The position numbers and the translations under genes were made by a program. Under the pieces are notes generated by a model, which searched no databases, was not told where the DNA came from, and worked only from the letters and a program-made list of their open reading frames with translations. Positions 11,901 to 25,800 of a DNA stretch of 64,000 bases are shown in pieces (position 1 is the first letter of the stretch; each line of letters begins with the position of its first letter). Origin of the DNA: Liolophura sinensis (lineage: Eukaryota > Mollusca > Polyplacophora > Chitonida > Chitonidae). The stretch spans positions 38,179,187-38,243,186 of the forward strand of contig NC_088301.1 in the NCBI RefSeq assembly GCF_032854445.1, written 5' to 3'.

Positions 11901-14900
11901 CTTACCATAGTCTGGCCATACTTCAGGCTACGAAAAAAGTATGAATCACATGTCTAAATCACACTCCATTTAACCTTCAAATGTCAACTTATCTGACTTG
12001 CATCGTTTTCTTAATACTACTCAATACCACTTCAAAATTAGTTCTTAAAAATAAATTTTAAATAAAAATTTCAAGAATCTTTTAGTTTAGGTATACACTG
12101 TGCAGTGACTAACATAATAAAAAAACAGGAAAACTTTTGTGGCACTAAAGCATTTTATGCCCTTATTATTATTACAGAAATTATCACAGATATTGTATAT
12201 ATTAAAGCCTACTTACTAGCCTTTTGAAATCATTAAAATACCAGGCATTCCAGCCATCAACTAAAACTTCGGGATTTTCATCTGGAGGGTGAAGCTGGGA
12301 AAAGAAAGAAAAAATTATAGACCAATGCTTTGGTTCAAAGAGCAGTGATGCTGACCACTACTGAAACTAATCAACGACCCCTTCCATTGTGTTATAGTAT
12401 ACAGGAGTCGGTTTAGTTCTTTTAGGAACGAAATGTTCAGAGAAACTGAAAAGCCAAACATGAATACTGATCTGAGAAAGTAGGATCGGGACTGGGTACA
12501 AATATTTACCTCTTGGAGAACAGGTATCACCGGGGGTTTACACTGCTGGAGATAGTGCAGCACCATCAAGATATAGCCATATGATGACAAACTGCCACGA
12601 GAGGCATCTCCAATATCACACACCTTCAACATAAAAAACATAATTTATTACAAAATTCTCAGGGTTATTGTATAACCCTTAGTACTTTCGTCACGCAGAA
12701 AGTCTCAGTTTTCACTCTAATTGTCAATTAGTTGAAACAGCCCAAAACCTGATGTAGAGATAGCCAATGAACATACTTATTTTTTCATTTGATTTGTGTT
12801 TTAAGCTGTACTCAAGAATATGTCACTTATGTGATGGTGGATAGCATTATACCAGACAGAGTAAAATGGGGTACCAACGGTCATCCACAGCTTGTTGGCA
12901 TGCCTTCCATGTAAGACAGGAGCTTTAATCAAGATTATTTAGACTGAGAAATGAAAACAAGCCGTGTATGTGATCCGACCTGACAGCTTATTGTTGTAAA
13001 GCGACTACTTTAAGAGTGCTTGCAAGCACAATGGTTTCACCCTCATTTCTTAATAAGCATACAAAAAACATCTTTCCAATGAAAAATATACTTTAAAGAC
13101 ACCAAATTTCTCAGAAACAATCACGTCATCTGCAAATTTATTTCATTTCATGTTCAACGGTCAGTTCTCTGCTTCTGTGTCATATACAGTGAAGTATTAA
13201 TTTTTGCGGATTTCACGGTCAATAATTTACCACGAAAATTAATTCCAGCGAAAAATATCCAATATTGAATCACATACTACAGGTAGTAGCAATAAAAAAG
13301 TGAAATCTTTGCCAGGCTGATGGGAGTTGCGCTATGAAAGCTCGACTGGCCAGCTAAATTTTTTTTAACAGCAGGGAAGGGAAATTATGGTTTAAATATA
13401 TGCAAACTCTGGTGCTAAGGCATGGTGGGTATAAAATGACTTGGGAGTTCGGTCGTCTTTAATTTGATTAGTGTTCACTATGCCCGTTAATTAAAAGAAT
13501 AGTAGATACCAGCACGTGCTGGCTTCCAATGAATGTCACCCAGAAACACGCTGTCCCATGGCTGTTAGACAGCTACGGCCATGTTTGGGTTTCTGACCTG
13601 CTACAGAGGATGATTAAAACTGAAAACAATGCAGAACTTACCATGTTGCTTGATAAAGAATGAGTGACTGGCACCGATAATGGTGAATTCATATGTTTTG
13701 CACTGAACTGCTCAAAAGGTGACAGGTCACTTTGCCAGGTGTTTAAAAGTACTCATCAACAGTCCAAAAAGAAGTGACACCTGTTTGAGTACTGCTCACC
13801 GTATGTGCGAAAGTAATCTTCTTACATGGTGATAATCCATCTATTGTTTTAATCTCTGATCCACATCACAGGGATTAGCAACACCGCAGGAAACAAAGGA
13901 GGATTAAAGCCACCCATGATGATACCTGTTTTTATATGCTTGAATAACTTCTGCCATATTATATCTTTGTTTCAGTATTCTCTTAAATACGTGAAAATTA
14001 ATTCCTGCAAGCATATTTTTTGAGAAAATCCGCGAAGATAAATTCCAATAATAAGTACTTCACAGCATAGTAAGGAAGGCACAACACCACTTTTGTCAAG
14101 CCTTTTGACTCGTACGGAACATTTAATGGTCAACACTGATGTCACTGTCTACTCTTAGCAGAAAACAAAGTGTCCTTGAACAAAATGTATTAAATGGGCT
14201 TCAATGGTCTGTGACAGAGAGTGGCCTTGGCAACTACAGTAAAACAAACTCCTGCCTGGTGAACATGAGCCACATTAGCACTTCAAACCAGATACAACAG
14301 AAAACAAAAATATGAAACTGCAGTTGGTATATAATGATTTATGTAGAAATTAATATAGCTTTTTTTTTTGTTTTTGTCTTATACATACTGTAGATATAAA
14401 TACCAGCACAAAGCAGCAGGTGTCGTAAATAAAACTGACTATTTAGAGTTCCTTCTGAATTGGTAGGATCACAGACTCTAATAAAACCTCCTCTCACACA
14501 AGAGATAATACACAGAATTTATACTACCTACCTTTGCAAAAACTTTCATGGCATAGCCAAGTATTTCCACTCGCCTATCAATCATGGAATACATCTGGAG
14601 CATGTCAGTATTGTACTGGGCCTTAACAGAAAAACAAGATACCGTGCACCAATAAACAAAATATAAAGGCATAAGTGTACATGTATTAGCATGACATTAG
14701 ACTCAAATTTCACCACAATGGGGCAAATATGTATGTACTTTATTACTACAAGTCTGATACTACAACACAACAAGTTGTGGTAACTACAAGTACCAAATCA
14801 TTTACAATCGCCACTTTCCTTCTTCACAACCAATAATGCTATTTTTATTTCACTCTTAGATGACACCAATTTTATTGTGTTTTAGCAGCAGGTCCGATCT

Positions 14901-17900
14901 TAATGCTTTTTTATATGACTTTCCTGTTTTACAAGGCTTTCCATATGTCTTTAACGCAACAAATAGATGGGACAGTCCACATTTTCAATAAATTAGATGG
15001 TGTTTCAGACTGATTTTTATTATCATGTCATACTCCATCATAAAAAAAAAACAACTTTATTCTGCCCGTGAAACAGAAAAGATAAATTGGTGTGGCCTAA
15101 CTTAAATTTGAAATATGGTTAATAAATCCATGTATATGTTTCGGTATACAACTATACCTACCAGTGTGTTATATAGGCTGATGTCTCCTTCCAACTGGCT
15201 TTGGCGGTGTCTGAACTTGACAATTGGTACCTTTGCTGTTGTTATGGGTAGTACATTGTAAAATCCACGATGCTCTTTCAACATCTTAGAAAGTGTTTCA
15301 ATAATGGACACACAGTCTATTCCCTGAAAGACATCAAACTAGAATCTGGATGTCCGAAATACACTCCCTTTCTTTCCCCAAACATTTCCAAAAATAAAAG
15401 AAAACCTTAAAATAAATGACAGGATGTCATGTTGCTTAGTTTTTCTTCATTGGCATTCTTCAAGTGTATGCGCATACATGTATACATAGGCCCACATGTG
15501 AAGAGATCATTTTTAGCCCTTGCTACATCTTCTTTATTGCAAACACTACAGTGACAAATATCACTATATCCATTCTCCATGTATGCAGGTGGCAAAAGCT
15601 TTTGCTATGGCCCGAAAACTAACATATGGTGGAGAAAGTCGCACACACGATCCACTGTGAAGATTTTGACAGCACTGTCTGCTTTAAATCTTGTATGTAC
15701 GCTAGCTTTCTGCAAACTTAGGCGTACACACAAGTCTTCAGGCATATACAGTACGCTCTTCTTTAATTTTTACAAGCATATCATCTCATTTTTTTAAGAG
15801 TATTTACGCCTGTGAAAAAAAAAAAATCAATTATAGCACTAAATACCTGAACAATAGTAATTATCAAAGTAATTACCTGATTGTAATTACACTTAAGCAT
15901 ATAAAAGTTTAGATTATAGGAAGATATATTGTAAGTTTCACAGAAATGGGTTCATTACTTTATACTTTAATCTGAATACATGGAAAAAGCCCTATTGTGC
16001 AAAGTCTTAAATGGGGTAATTATAAAATTATTAAAATAATTACTTGATTTCCGTTAAACTTAAGCATGCATATGTTCAGATGATGGGCAAGATATGTGTC
16101 ATAACTTTCATCAAAATCACAACAGTCATTTGGGAAGACAAGCATGGACAAAATTTGATTACATGGAGAGCACCATTACGTCCCAAATGGGCGTAATTAA
16201 CAAAATAATAATTAATTATAAAATGATTACCAGACAGCCATTAAACTTAAGCATGCACAAGTTCAGAGGACAGGCAAAATGTATGGTAAATTGCATCGAA
16301 ATAGACACAGTACTTTTGCAGGAGATGGACAAAATCGTGACAGACAGACAGAGTGATTCCAGTATACGCTCCCCTAACTTCCTTGAGGGGTGTATACCTA
16401 GCATATAGCTAGCTCAAGTAAGGTCTGCAAGAACTTAATACTGCCATGGTTCCCAAAGAAAATACAAGAGAGTCTCCTTTGCTCTGCATACTTTATCTTA
16501 TTCTCCTTTTCTTTTTTTTAATTAAAAAAAATACATAATTTTTCAAAAAGTTTCTTTCTTCCTAAGGGCAAACTGGTATGCACTTCATACAACTACTGGC
16601 ACTTACAAACACAAGTTAACATCAGGCCTTCAATTTTTTTTCTCTCTAAAAGCCAAACAATCATTTATCACTATGTTTTACCAGGTTTATTCTTTTTATG
16701 CTATATGTAAAAGTTTTGTGCTTGTACATTTTAATATAGATATACCTTAATACCAACATTGCCATACCTCCACAAATGACCTCTTTGTATGTCAATCATG
16801 TGAAACAAACATTTTATAAAAATATTTCGCAGCCTCAACTGAGCATGTAAAGCTGTGGAAAACAGTTCCACACAAATAGGTGTATAATGATGTATAACGG
16901 AGCAAAGCAGAAATGTGATGTACTGTAAACTCAAATTATGCTTTGACAGCAGCAAGCTGATGTGCTGTCACATGAAATGACAAACATAGGTGCGCATGTT
17001 ACAAAAACAAAAGCTTCACATGTTACCAGTCACTGTCGTGGCATTTGTGAGTAGGGCACAAAAGCAAAAAGTCTTGGGATTACCACTTGCATACGCCACA
17101 GAATGCTACAAAGACTGTCCAGAAGACCGTGGAGACCTCTGCAAATGTAATTCACCTGAATTTTGCCCATGACACCAAAGTAGTGGCAGGCATTTTTCTT
17201 CTGCCAACTTACTGATTGGAAGGCTCTGTTACAATACAGGAATTTTACTATAGATGTTGTCTTGGCTGTGAACCAGACTTCACCCAATATTCAAAGTTAA
17301 CAGCCGATTTCTTGGTTATAGTCCATGTACAAGCACCGATACCCTGCAAAATGGTTACAGTCAAGAATGCAGTACTGCAATTAAATGAGACTGCAAATAA
17401 AGAATTACCTCTGCCGTTGGTTGATCGAATGTCATACATATGTCCAGGTCACTGTGTCGGAATCCAAATCCATTACATGACGAACCAAACAAACTTAATT
17501 TTGCCTCTGGAAAGAAGAAAAAGATGTGCTGAATAATACAAGTTCAGGTGAACTTTATATACAGTCAAAGAAATATATTCCTATTTATATAGCAAATATA
17601 GGGATACTGGGAATCAGATTACCTTTGTTGTCGGGTTGTTTAATGCCATACTCAAGAACTTTTTCAATTTATATGTAATAGTCAGTTTTACAGGCGAAGG
17701 AAAGCGGAGTGCCTGGAGTAGGCAACTGATAAGACCTCAACATCTATCACTGCTGATATCTATATCTACACAGACGTATACAGCAACTTAGTTTGGTAGC
17801 AACAACAGCTCACCTGTAAGAGACATATTATGGCAAAGTTTCAGCTCAATACATAGAACAATAAAGTAGTGAATTTGGTACAATATGGTAATTAATATGC

Positions 17901-19830
17901 ACACAGAGCATCTACAATAGAACACCCCCATCGTGTTATTGTGCTTCACATATGATGTGCTAAACCGGAGCTCAATAATGCAGTACTTCTTAAGATACTG
18001 CCTGTAACATTTTACTTAACAATGATTATAATCCACAACGCAATAGGTCATGAATAAGGCAATATATGGTATTAAATATGTACACAGCAAATTATAGGCA
18101 TAATAATGCACAGAATCCTGATCAACAACCTAATATCCCCCTTGTGCCAATTTGCTCTACATGTGTGGAAAACCTTAGCTAAATACATGCAGTGCTTATT
18201 ACGATACCACCCATAACATTTTACTTAACGCAACTTACCCTGTTATTGAACACTCGGGGCATGATAATAGCTATGTCTGTAGTTAGAATGCACATGCAAA
18301 ACAATTGGAGTTTTAATCCAGACAATAAGATCTTATCACTTATATAACACACACACACATATATATATACATACATACATTTATGTAGCAGGGCTACCGA
18401 AGAGCTCGCCTATACAGAAGCATGAATGCAACATTTCAGCTCAAGCCCTGAGGTCATGAATTTGGTAATTTAGATACCACCCCTAACATTTTGTTTAACA
18501 TTGCTTTCCCTCTCATTGGACTTCGACGCCACAGCTCAGGGTACGACATATGCTAAAAATCCAAAAGATACTGTTCAATTAGTAAATTCAGCTAATGGGT
18601 AAATTGTTCAAATCCCTCGCTTTCCTTTCTCCGAATGTAGAACAAACAACATTCAAGATAATCATGGATGACAAAGTCAAATGAAACTGATGCACAGATT
18701 CCTGATCAACAACCCAAGATTCTTGACCAATCATAATCGATTTTGTTGCAAATGTAAAATAATGAACAGTACCTTTCACACAAGCACTGCTGTGGCAGCA
18801 GAAAATGACAAATTTTTACCTAGCTTGGAACTGCCTTGTTAGGCAGGAAATCTTTTGCACTGGTCTTTTACACAACTAAGAAAATGGTTTTGTTTTGATT
18901 CATTGTTTATGACAATCAGAAACAGAAATCTCACCTGGGTATTCTTCTCTGACGTATTTCTGCAACTCTGACACAATATAATTTCTCTCCTGAACTTCTA
19001 GTGGAGTGGGAGCAAAGTCAGCTGGCAGAGAACAAATCAATCAATCACGATTAATAACACAAAGTGCACATTGACAAAAAAAATATACATAAAAATCAAT
19101 CCTTACATATGTACTCTTATGATTGAATGAAACTCATGAAGAATTCAAAATAAGTCCACAGCATCTCAATGGCAATGTTGCTTTTCATAAACACCTTTTA
19201 CACTAATTTGATATGATGAATTAAAAAAAAAGGTACCATTTAATTTAACATAAAAATATGATTACCTGGTACTTCCTCCAAAAAATTTGATAAAATTTTC
19301 AAATGCTTTGAGGTCATTTCTGGTAACGGAGGTAAATCTGGGAGTTTATCTTCTGGGCAAGCCTGCTTAAGATGACCTTCCAACTGGCATATACTGCATA
19401 CAACTGCTGGGCCCTGTGAAACCAAAATAATATATTATGCCTGCAAATTTGAAGCCTGCTAGAATCCTTTACTAAGGGTCTTCACACTACTTAAACATAA
19501 ACTAGGTGTGCTAATAACGCACGTCCGATCATCAAAGTGCCAGGAGAGTATTTCCTGTTCTTGTGCAAAAATGTGTGAAATTTAGGATTTAAAAATGACT
19601 ACTAAAGCAGAATTTACTGAATATCAAACTGGCAACTGTAGAAAATACATTAGCGAATTATGATCGGATGGGTCTTGCTGCGGGTGTTTACAAAAATGTG
19701 AGTCACCTCGTTTGAAGTTTGTAAATACCGTGATCGTTGCTGGGTTTCTAGAAATGAAGTAGACATAAAAATCTGACATAGAGACAGTCCCAAATTAATA
19801 TTCCTCATTTCTGCTGTGATGTGGAATACT

Positions 19831-19863
<33 letters not shown>

Positions 19864-22800
19864 GTCAGCTGTTTCAGCGAATATCATATTTATGGCGTAA
19901 ACTTTTCAAATTAATTAAAAATGATACATACAAAATTTCTTAAATGAAACATCTCTCTTACAATGGATTCACTGATAAATCTCATACTTTAACGTCTCAT
20001 ACTTTATGCCTGTATCAATGCTTAACTTCAGATTAACCCTTCACGTTTGCAAATCACTCGGCCACTACAGGAGCCGGAAACTGGGATCCGGTCGCTGGAA
20101 GGTAGGCCATGTTTAAAATATTGATCTAGTGTGAAAGAATAAACAGTAAGGGACACACATACACATGCACTCTTAGGTCCATGATTATCTTTGATCAAAA
20201 CAACTTTCTCCTTCCACAGGGCCATACAATGTCTTAAAATGTGTGTAATGTGAAAGAAGTGGCAACTCTTTTAAACTAAAGCATGTACATGTAGTTGCCC
20301 AGGCTGTCAAGGTTAAGGACATCCACACAATGGATTTTATGTGGGGCCAGTGAGAGAGAGTCTCATCCCATAGATTTCATGTAACATTACATGATCTTTG
20401 TACTACTGTTATACAGTGTACATGTAGTTCAGGCTGTAGTAAATCAGCCAAACCTGGCATGGTCTGGGGCTTACCTGGGGGCTTAACAGCAATATGCCAC
20501 TCATACATTAGGATTTTGGAAGGGTTCCCATGGGGTTCTTCCATTTCCTGAGGCTAAATGTATGTGAAATTCTTACCCAATGTACTTGTACCTTAAAACT
20601 GCTTTGTATATCTATCAATAATTGCCTTCGCAATGAAAGTTTAGGTGCTCACTTTGCAGGGGGATAATAATAGGCCTTATACTTAAAAATTACATGCAAT
20701 TCTTCATGTAGCATGTAGATGTTATTAACTTATTTCATTTTCACTAATTTTTGTAATAGGCCCTTACCACTCAATACCTGACATACTACTTACTAATACA
20801 ACAGTAAACAATTTACAACGATCATGACAACAAAAGAATTCGACATTTTGGAAACTATTCAGAGTCAATTTGAACTGTTCAGTCACTGTCGTATGATGGA
20901 ACAAAAATGAAATCTGCAAATCCCTACCTCATCCAGCTACAGTTACATATTATAAATAAACACTAAGACCAATTTTTTTTACTAATCTTAGCTACTGAAA
21001 AGTCTTCAGTATATTAAGTGGAAATGAGTATCTTATTTTTAGATATTTCAAAAATGTCTGAAAATGCCTTACCTAGCTCCAAATTTAATACAAAAGCAAG
21101 CAAATGTTATCATGAAATCAGTAACTTTTTGTCTTTCAAATTCTGAACAAAAAATCTTAAATCAGCCAATGGGAGAAAAATTACCAGACCCGATCTTGCA
21201 ATAAAATTTAAGTGATATCAGGCCATGACTTTTTGGGGGGGATAACTTCTGTACTCTATTCAAACTCTATTTTACAGCACTGTACAGAAATAATACAATC
21301 ACTATCTTGACCAGCCCAATACAATATTGATGTAGTCTTCAAAGTGCCTCCCTAGACTGCTACAGTGTAACTTGCAAAACTATAATGGCTACTCAAAAAG
21401 AAAATTGGCTACAAATGTGATAAGTGATGGAAGCCCCTGACACATGTTTGTCAGATATCAAATGTCCAATATGGAAGTGATATGTACAAAAGTCAGCATC
21501 TGGCATTTTGAAGAAGTCTGTGCATATTGATAATCAACCATTTCTGTACATTTGTTTTTGTCTTCCAGTTTAACAATTTGCCACATTGCACATCACACCA
21601 ACCACTTTGCCATAGATGGTAAAGCATGGAATTTCAAATTGTTGGGAGTTGTTTACACTAGCCTAAACAACCAGTCTATACATTAGTTTCTTTTACCGAC
21701 AACATTTGCAATTTTAGTGGTATATAGCCCGGATCACTTGTGTGTGCAAAGGGATGTAGATTGACAAATATATCACCTGTGAACTGCACAAGGTCGAACA
21801 TATGGTGATAATATACTGTTGCTCTACTTGAAGCACATCTGTGATCCAAACTTAACTGTACTTTCTACTAATTTGAACGGATGTCACTTATCAAACGTGG
21901 TAGTTTTCAGAAATTAGCTGAGCGGAACCCAAGCTTGAGCATAGATTTCTTTTCTTTTAGCAGATGCACTGAGCATAAGGAACTGGAGAAGTTAAGCAGT
22001 AGTCAATGATCACCTACATCAAGCCACTTCCCACATACATACCACATATAAACAATTTTTAAAATAGAAGCAGAATACACCAACATCATGTGGAAGACAT
22101 TTAAAAGGAAAGAACATCTCATAGATAGACTACAGAACTTTAAGGACTTAAATATTCTAATTCTAATATGGGCCATCTTGCCAGTGGACAGTAATGTGTT
22201 TTACCATAATTTTAGCTGTTTTTAAGTGACATAATTTGCTCGATTCTGATTGATTCGTCCACCTTATTGGCCCTTAAGAGATTTTTGTGTAGTTTGATTA
22301 ATTTCTAATGAGAAAAACTTAAGTGCTGGTACCAAAAGCATTATTTAAGGGTTTCATATGCTTCTGAAAGTGAATTTTTAAAGGCCAAACTTCACCTGAC
22401 CTCCTCCTTTATTTTCACCCAAAGGCAAAAATTTTTGTGAACATTACTGAAGTGACATTTTACTTGTGGGTAATATTTATTTATTCATTGGCTTGGTGTT
22501 TTACCCCATACTCAAGGACACTTTACTTTTATGACAACGGGGGTGAGAGGAAACAGAGTAGAGCCTTGAAGAAACCCACCCATGGATTATAATAGCAATT
22601 TTACACCATTCAGAGAGTGAAAAAAAATTGTTGTACATGTTTTCACAGTAACTGGGAAGATCTGACAGCAACCTGCAGATGGTTGTGGGTTTCCCCCCGG
22701 GCTCGGCCCGGTTTCCACCCACCATAATGCTGGCTGCAAGTGAAATATTCTTGATTACAGCCTAAAACACTAATCAAATAAATAAATAAATATTTTCACA

Positions 22801-25800
22801 CATTAAGGACTTCAAATAACAGAAAGGTGGTTAGTACCTTGCCATCTGTTAGAGTCTCCAATGAAAATGTAAACTGAAGGTCCTCCTCCTGCTGCACTTC
22901 CTCTTCAGCATTGTCAGTGTTCATTTCTGACTGGACGGCCGGAGATTTCTCACCTGACAAGGCATCAACTACCTGTACACGTGCTTCTTCTGAGGCATTA
23001 CTCTCCGTTACCATTTCCACCAACCCCAGGGAATTATCACTTGCGGGAGCCATTCCACCAGCAGCAATAACTCTGTAAACTGCCATTCTTATAACAGACC
23101 GAACAATATGTTCTGCAAAATCCTCAATTGCTTTTGATGGCATCTCTTCAGCTCTTTTCCTGTCAACTACAGCGACACCGGGATTTAAAGGAAGTTCTAA
23201 ATGTCCAGCATTGCGACTGTCACCATCTTCACCCACCTGAGGCTTAGCACAGTCTTCAGGAAGGTGAGAATCATTGCCAGATTCCTCAACAACTTCCGGT
23301 GATGGACTAACACTCTTTTCCTCATTTACGGACGATTCCTCTACAGTGAGATCATTCACATCGTCTTGGATTGAAATTTTTGCATTGTCAATAATTCTAT
23401 TGCTGATGTTTGTTGCACAGTTTTGGAGCACAATCCTATCATTGGTTCTTTCATTTTCACAGGTTGAGGTAACACAATGGTTGGTGCTGGGACTATTTTC
23501 TGTGCTATTACACAGGGAAAAATCTGTCTGATCTTTACAGCTATTACTTCTGTCTTTCCCCTGTGATGAGGAGTGTGGACTCCCTGTAGGCTCATCCTTC
23601 ATATTGTCTGAGGGGGCCTTATTATCTTTTGTGTTGTCTCTTGGGCTTGAAGACTCTCGAGGAGTCCCAAAATACTTGTAGGCTTGTCTCAGGCAGTCAT
23701 AGATATAATCAAATACCAAGTTACTGCTTACTGATCTGGTTACATTTCGCTTTCTTGAAAATGGATCTACAAAAGGATGCAGAATTACAGGACTAACAAT
23801 CAGTTATTTCATTTTTTAGCCTTCTTTTAGTTTAACAGATACATTAACAATATTTTCACTATTCCTGCAAAGAAATCAGGAAGATGTGTAACTCCATCAA
23901 ACTGAATAATATACAGCATGTTTTGGTAGATTATGGTAAGAACTTGAACAGGAGTTCATTTGTAATATAACCTGATAACATTATTAACAACATACACATC
24001 AGTGACATGACAATCAAACATTTGTATCAAGCTTTCATCCATTTCTCACAAAAAAGATGCAGCTGGTCATTTTACAAAGCCACCAACCATTAGACAAAAA
24101 GACAGAGCAATATCCTTCTCCATATTTAAACGTAATACACATTTACTGAAGCCATGAAATAAATTCCTGAATATTTCAGCTTTTAGTCTTCAGAAATCAA
24201 CTAGCTTTCACAGATGAAGCAAGAAAATTTGAACAATTTTCAAAATACACGTAAGTACCTTCAACAGCCAATTTCTTCCCAGACCATTTTTTCTCCCCTT
24301 TGGCCATAAGCTTGTGTTGTCTTATACACACCACATCATGGGCCATGGAAAAGGTTAGGCTGTAAAACTTCACCATATTGAGCCAAAGTTCACCAACAGA
24401 CTGAGTGTTTTCTCCCTTCCAGCAGACTTTCTGTAAAAAACAAAGAGAATAGCAGAACAATAAATTTTATAAATAAATAATGAGTCAGTATTGTGAGAGT
24501 GAAGTGTTATGTCTTAGTGACATGGTGTGTACCCATTGTAACTTTAAACAGTATATAAATGTATGCTTTTCCACTATTTTATTACATACTAAAATTAAAT
24601 ACATTTCATACACTGTATGTGATAAATTGTTAATTTTTCAACTCTTTTTAATTTTTTGAATACAGTATTTACTCTAAAATTTTGCCCTAAAAGTGCATTT
24701 CAGAGACAAACAAAACTACATGTAGGTCATAAAATATTTCTGACACTTTTAATGCTGAACTTACATTTCTCCAGTAAGATAACTTTCTTTCAAAACAAAG
24801 CTCAAAACATCTTTCTAAGAACAACAGAGGTCCCAAAATGGGTTTGATGACCATGGGCAGAATTTTAGGTCAAGTATGGTATCTGGCAGTATTTCATTTT
24901 GTTTATGTTTTTGAATGTTTTTTTCTGTCAAGCTCAAGAATATTTTACTAATGTGAAGGCAGACAGCATTATGGTGGGAAGAAACCAGGCAAAGCCCAGT
25001 ACAAACCCACGACTATCTGCATGTTGCTGAAAGATCTGAATGGTATTTGAATCTTTATACGTATCGTTTTCACAATGCCCGTCATGTTTATGGGGATTCT
25101 ATTTATTTATTTATTTATTTGATTTGTGTTTTATGCTGTACTCAAGAATATTTCACTTATACGATGGCAGTCAGCATTATGGTGGGAGGAAACTGGGCAG
25201 AGCCCAAGGAAAACCCACGACCATCTGCAAGTTGCTGCCAGGTCTTCCAATGTACGGCCAGAGAGGAAGCCAGCATGATTCAGGATTATAGGTTCATGTG
25301 CGTAGGATCCTGGGTTTAGGGATACAAGGGCCTGGGTTAATGAGTACAGGATCGTGGCTCAAGCCCAAAGGAAATCATCCCACCTATCAGAGATTATTCT
25401 GACAAACATGCAGAGCCAAACAGGAGCCAAACCAGTACAGGACTCTGTACTGCGAAAATCCACACCTTTGTTTTTCTTTATTGCCATATTGTTTGACAGC
25501 GGAATGAACTCAAATTAGGATGATCTCTCTTACCAAGAAGTCTAAGTTACGACAATACAAATTCTCTCTCTCCGCTGGAGTTTTCTTTCCTTTGTTATCC
25601 TGTAAAACGATACAAAATGTTTCAATAGCCTCTTCCTATAAAAGCCAATGGCAACTCTGAACAACTAGAACCAAGGCTTTTCAGTTGTTTATTTTAAATC
25701 ATGAATACCACAAAATGGCCCACATCATAGTTTGTAATTCTTTTAGATAAAAAAAGTTAATATATAGGTACATGTGTAATTGGCAATTTCAGACATATAG

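Larger units (their letters stand above)
19414..22837 (-). other. TUT intron 11 (3.4 kb)
   Basis: The largest TUT intron. It contains a poly(A) run of about 26 (19838-19863), one family C repeat (22195-22440) and an inverted SINE pair (22475-22795). The remaining 2.3 kb is AT-rich with no recognised element. Confidence 0.7.
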
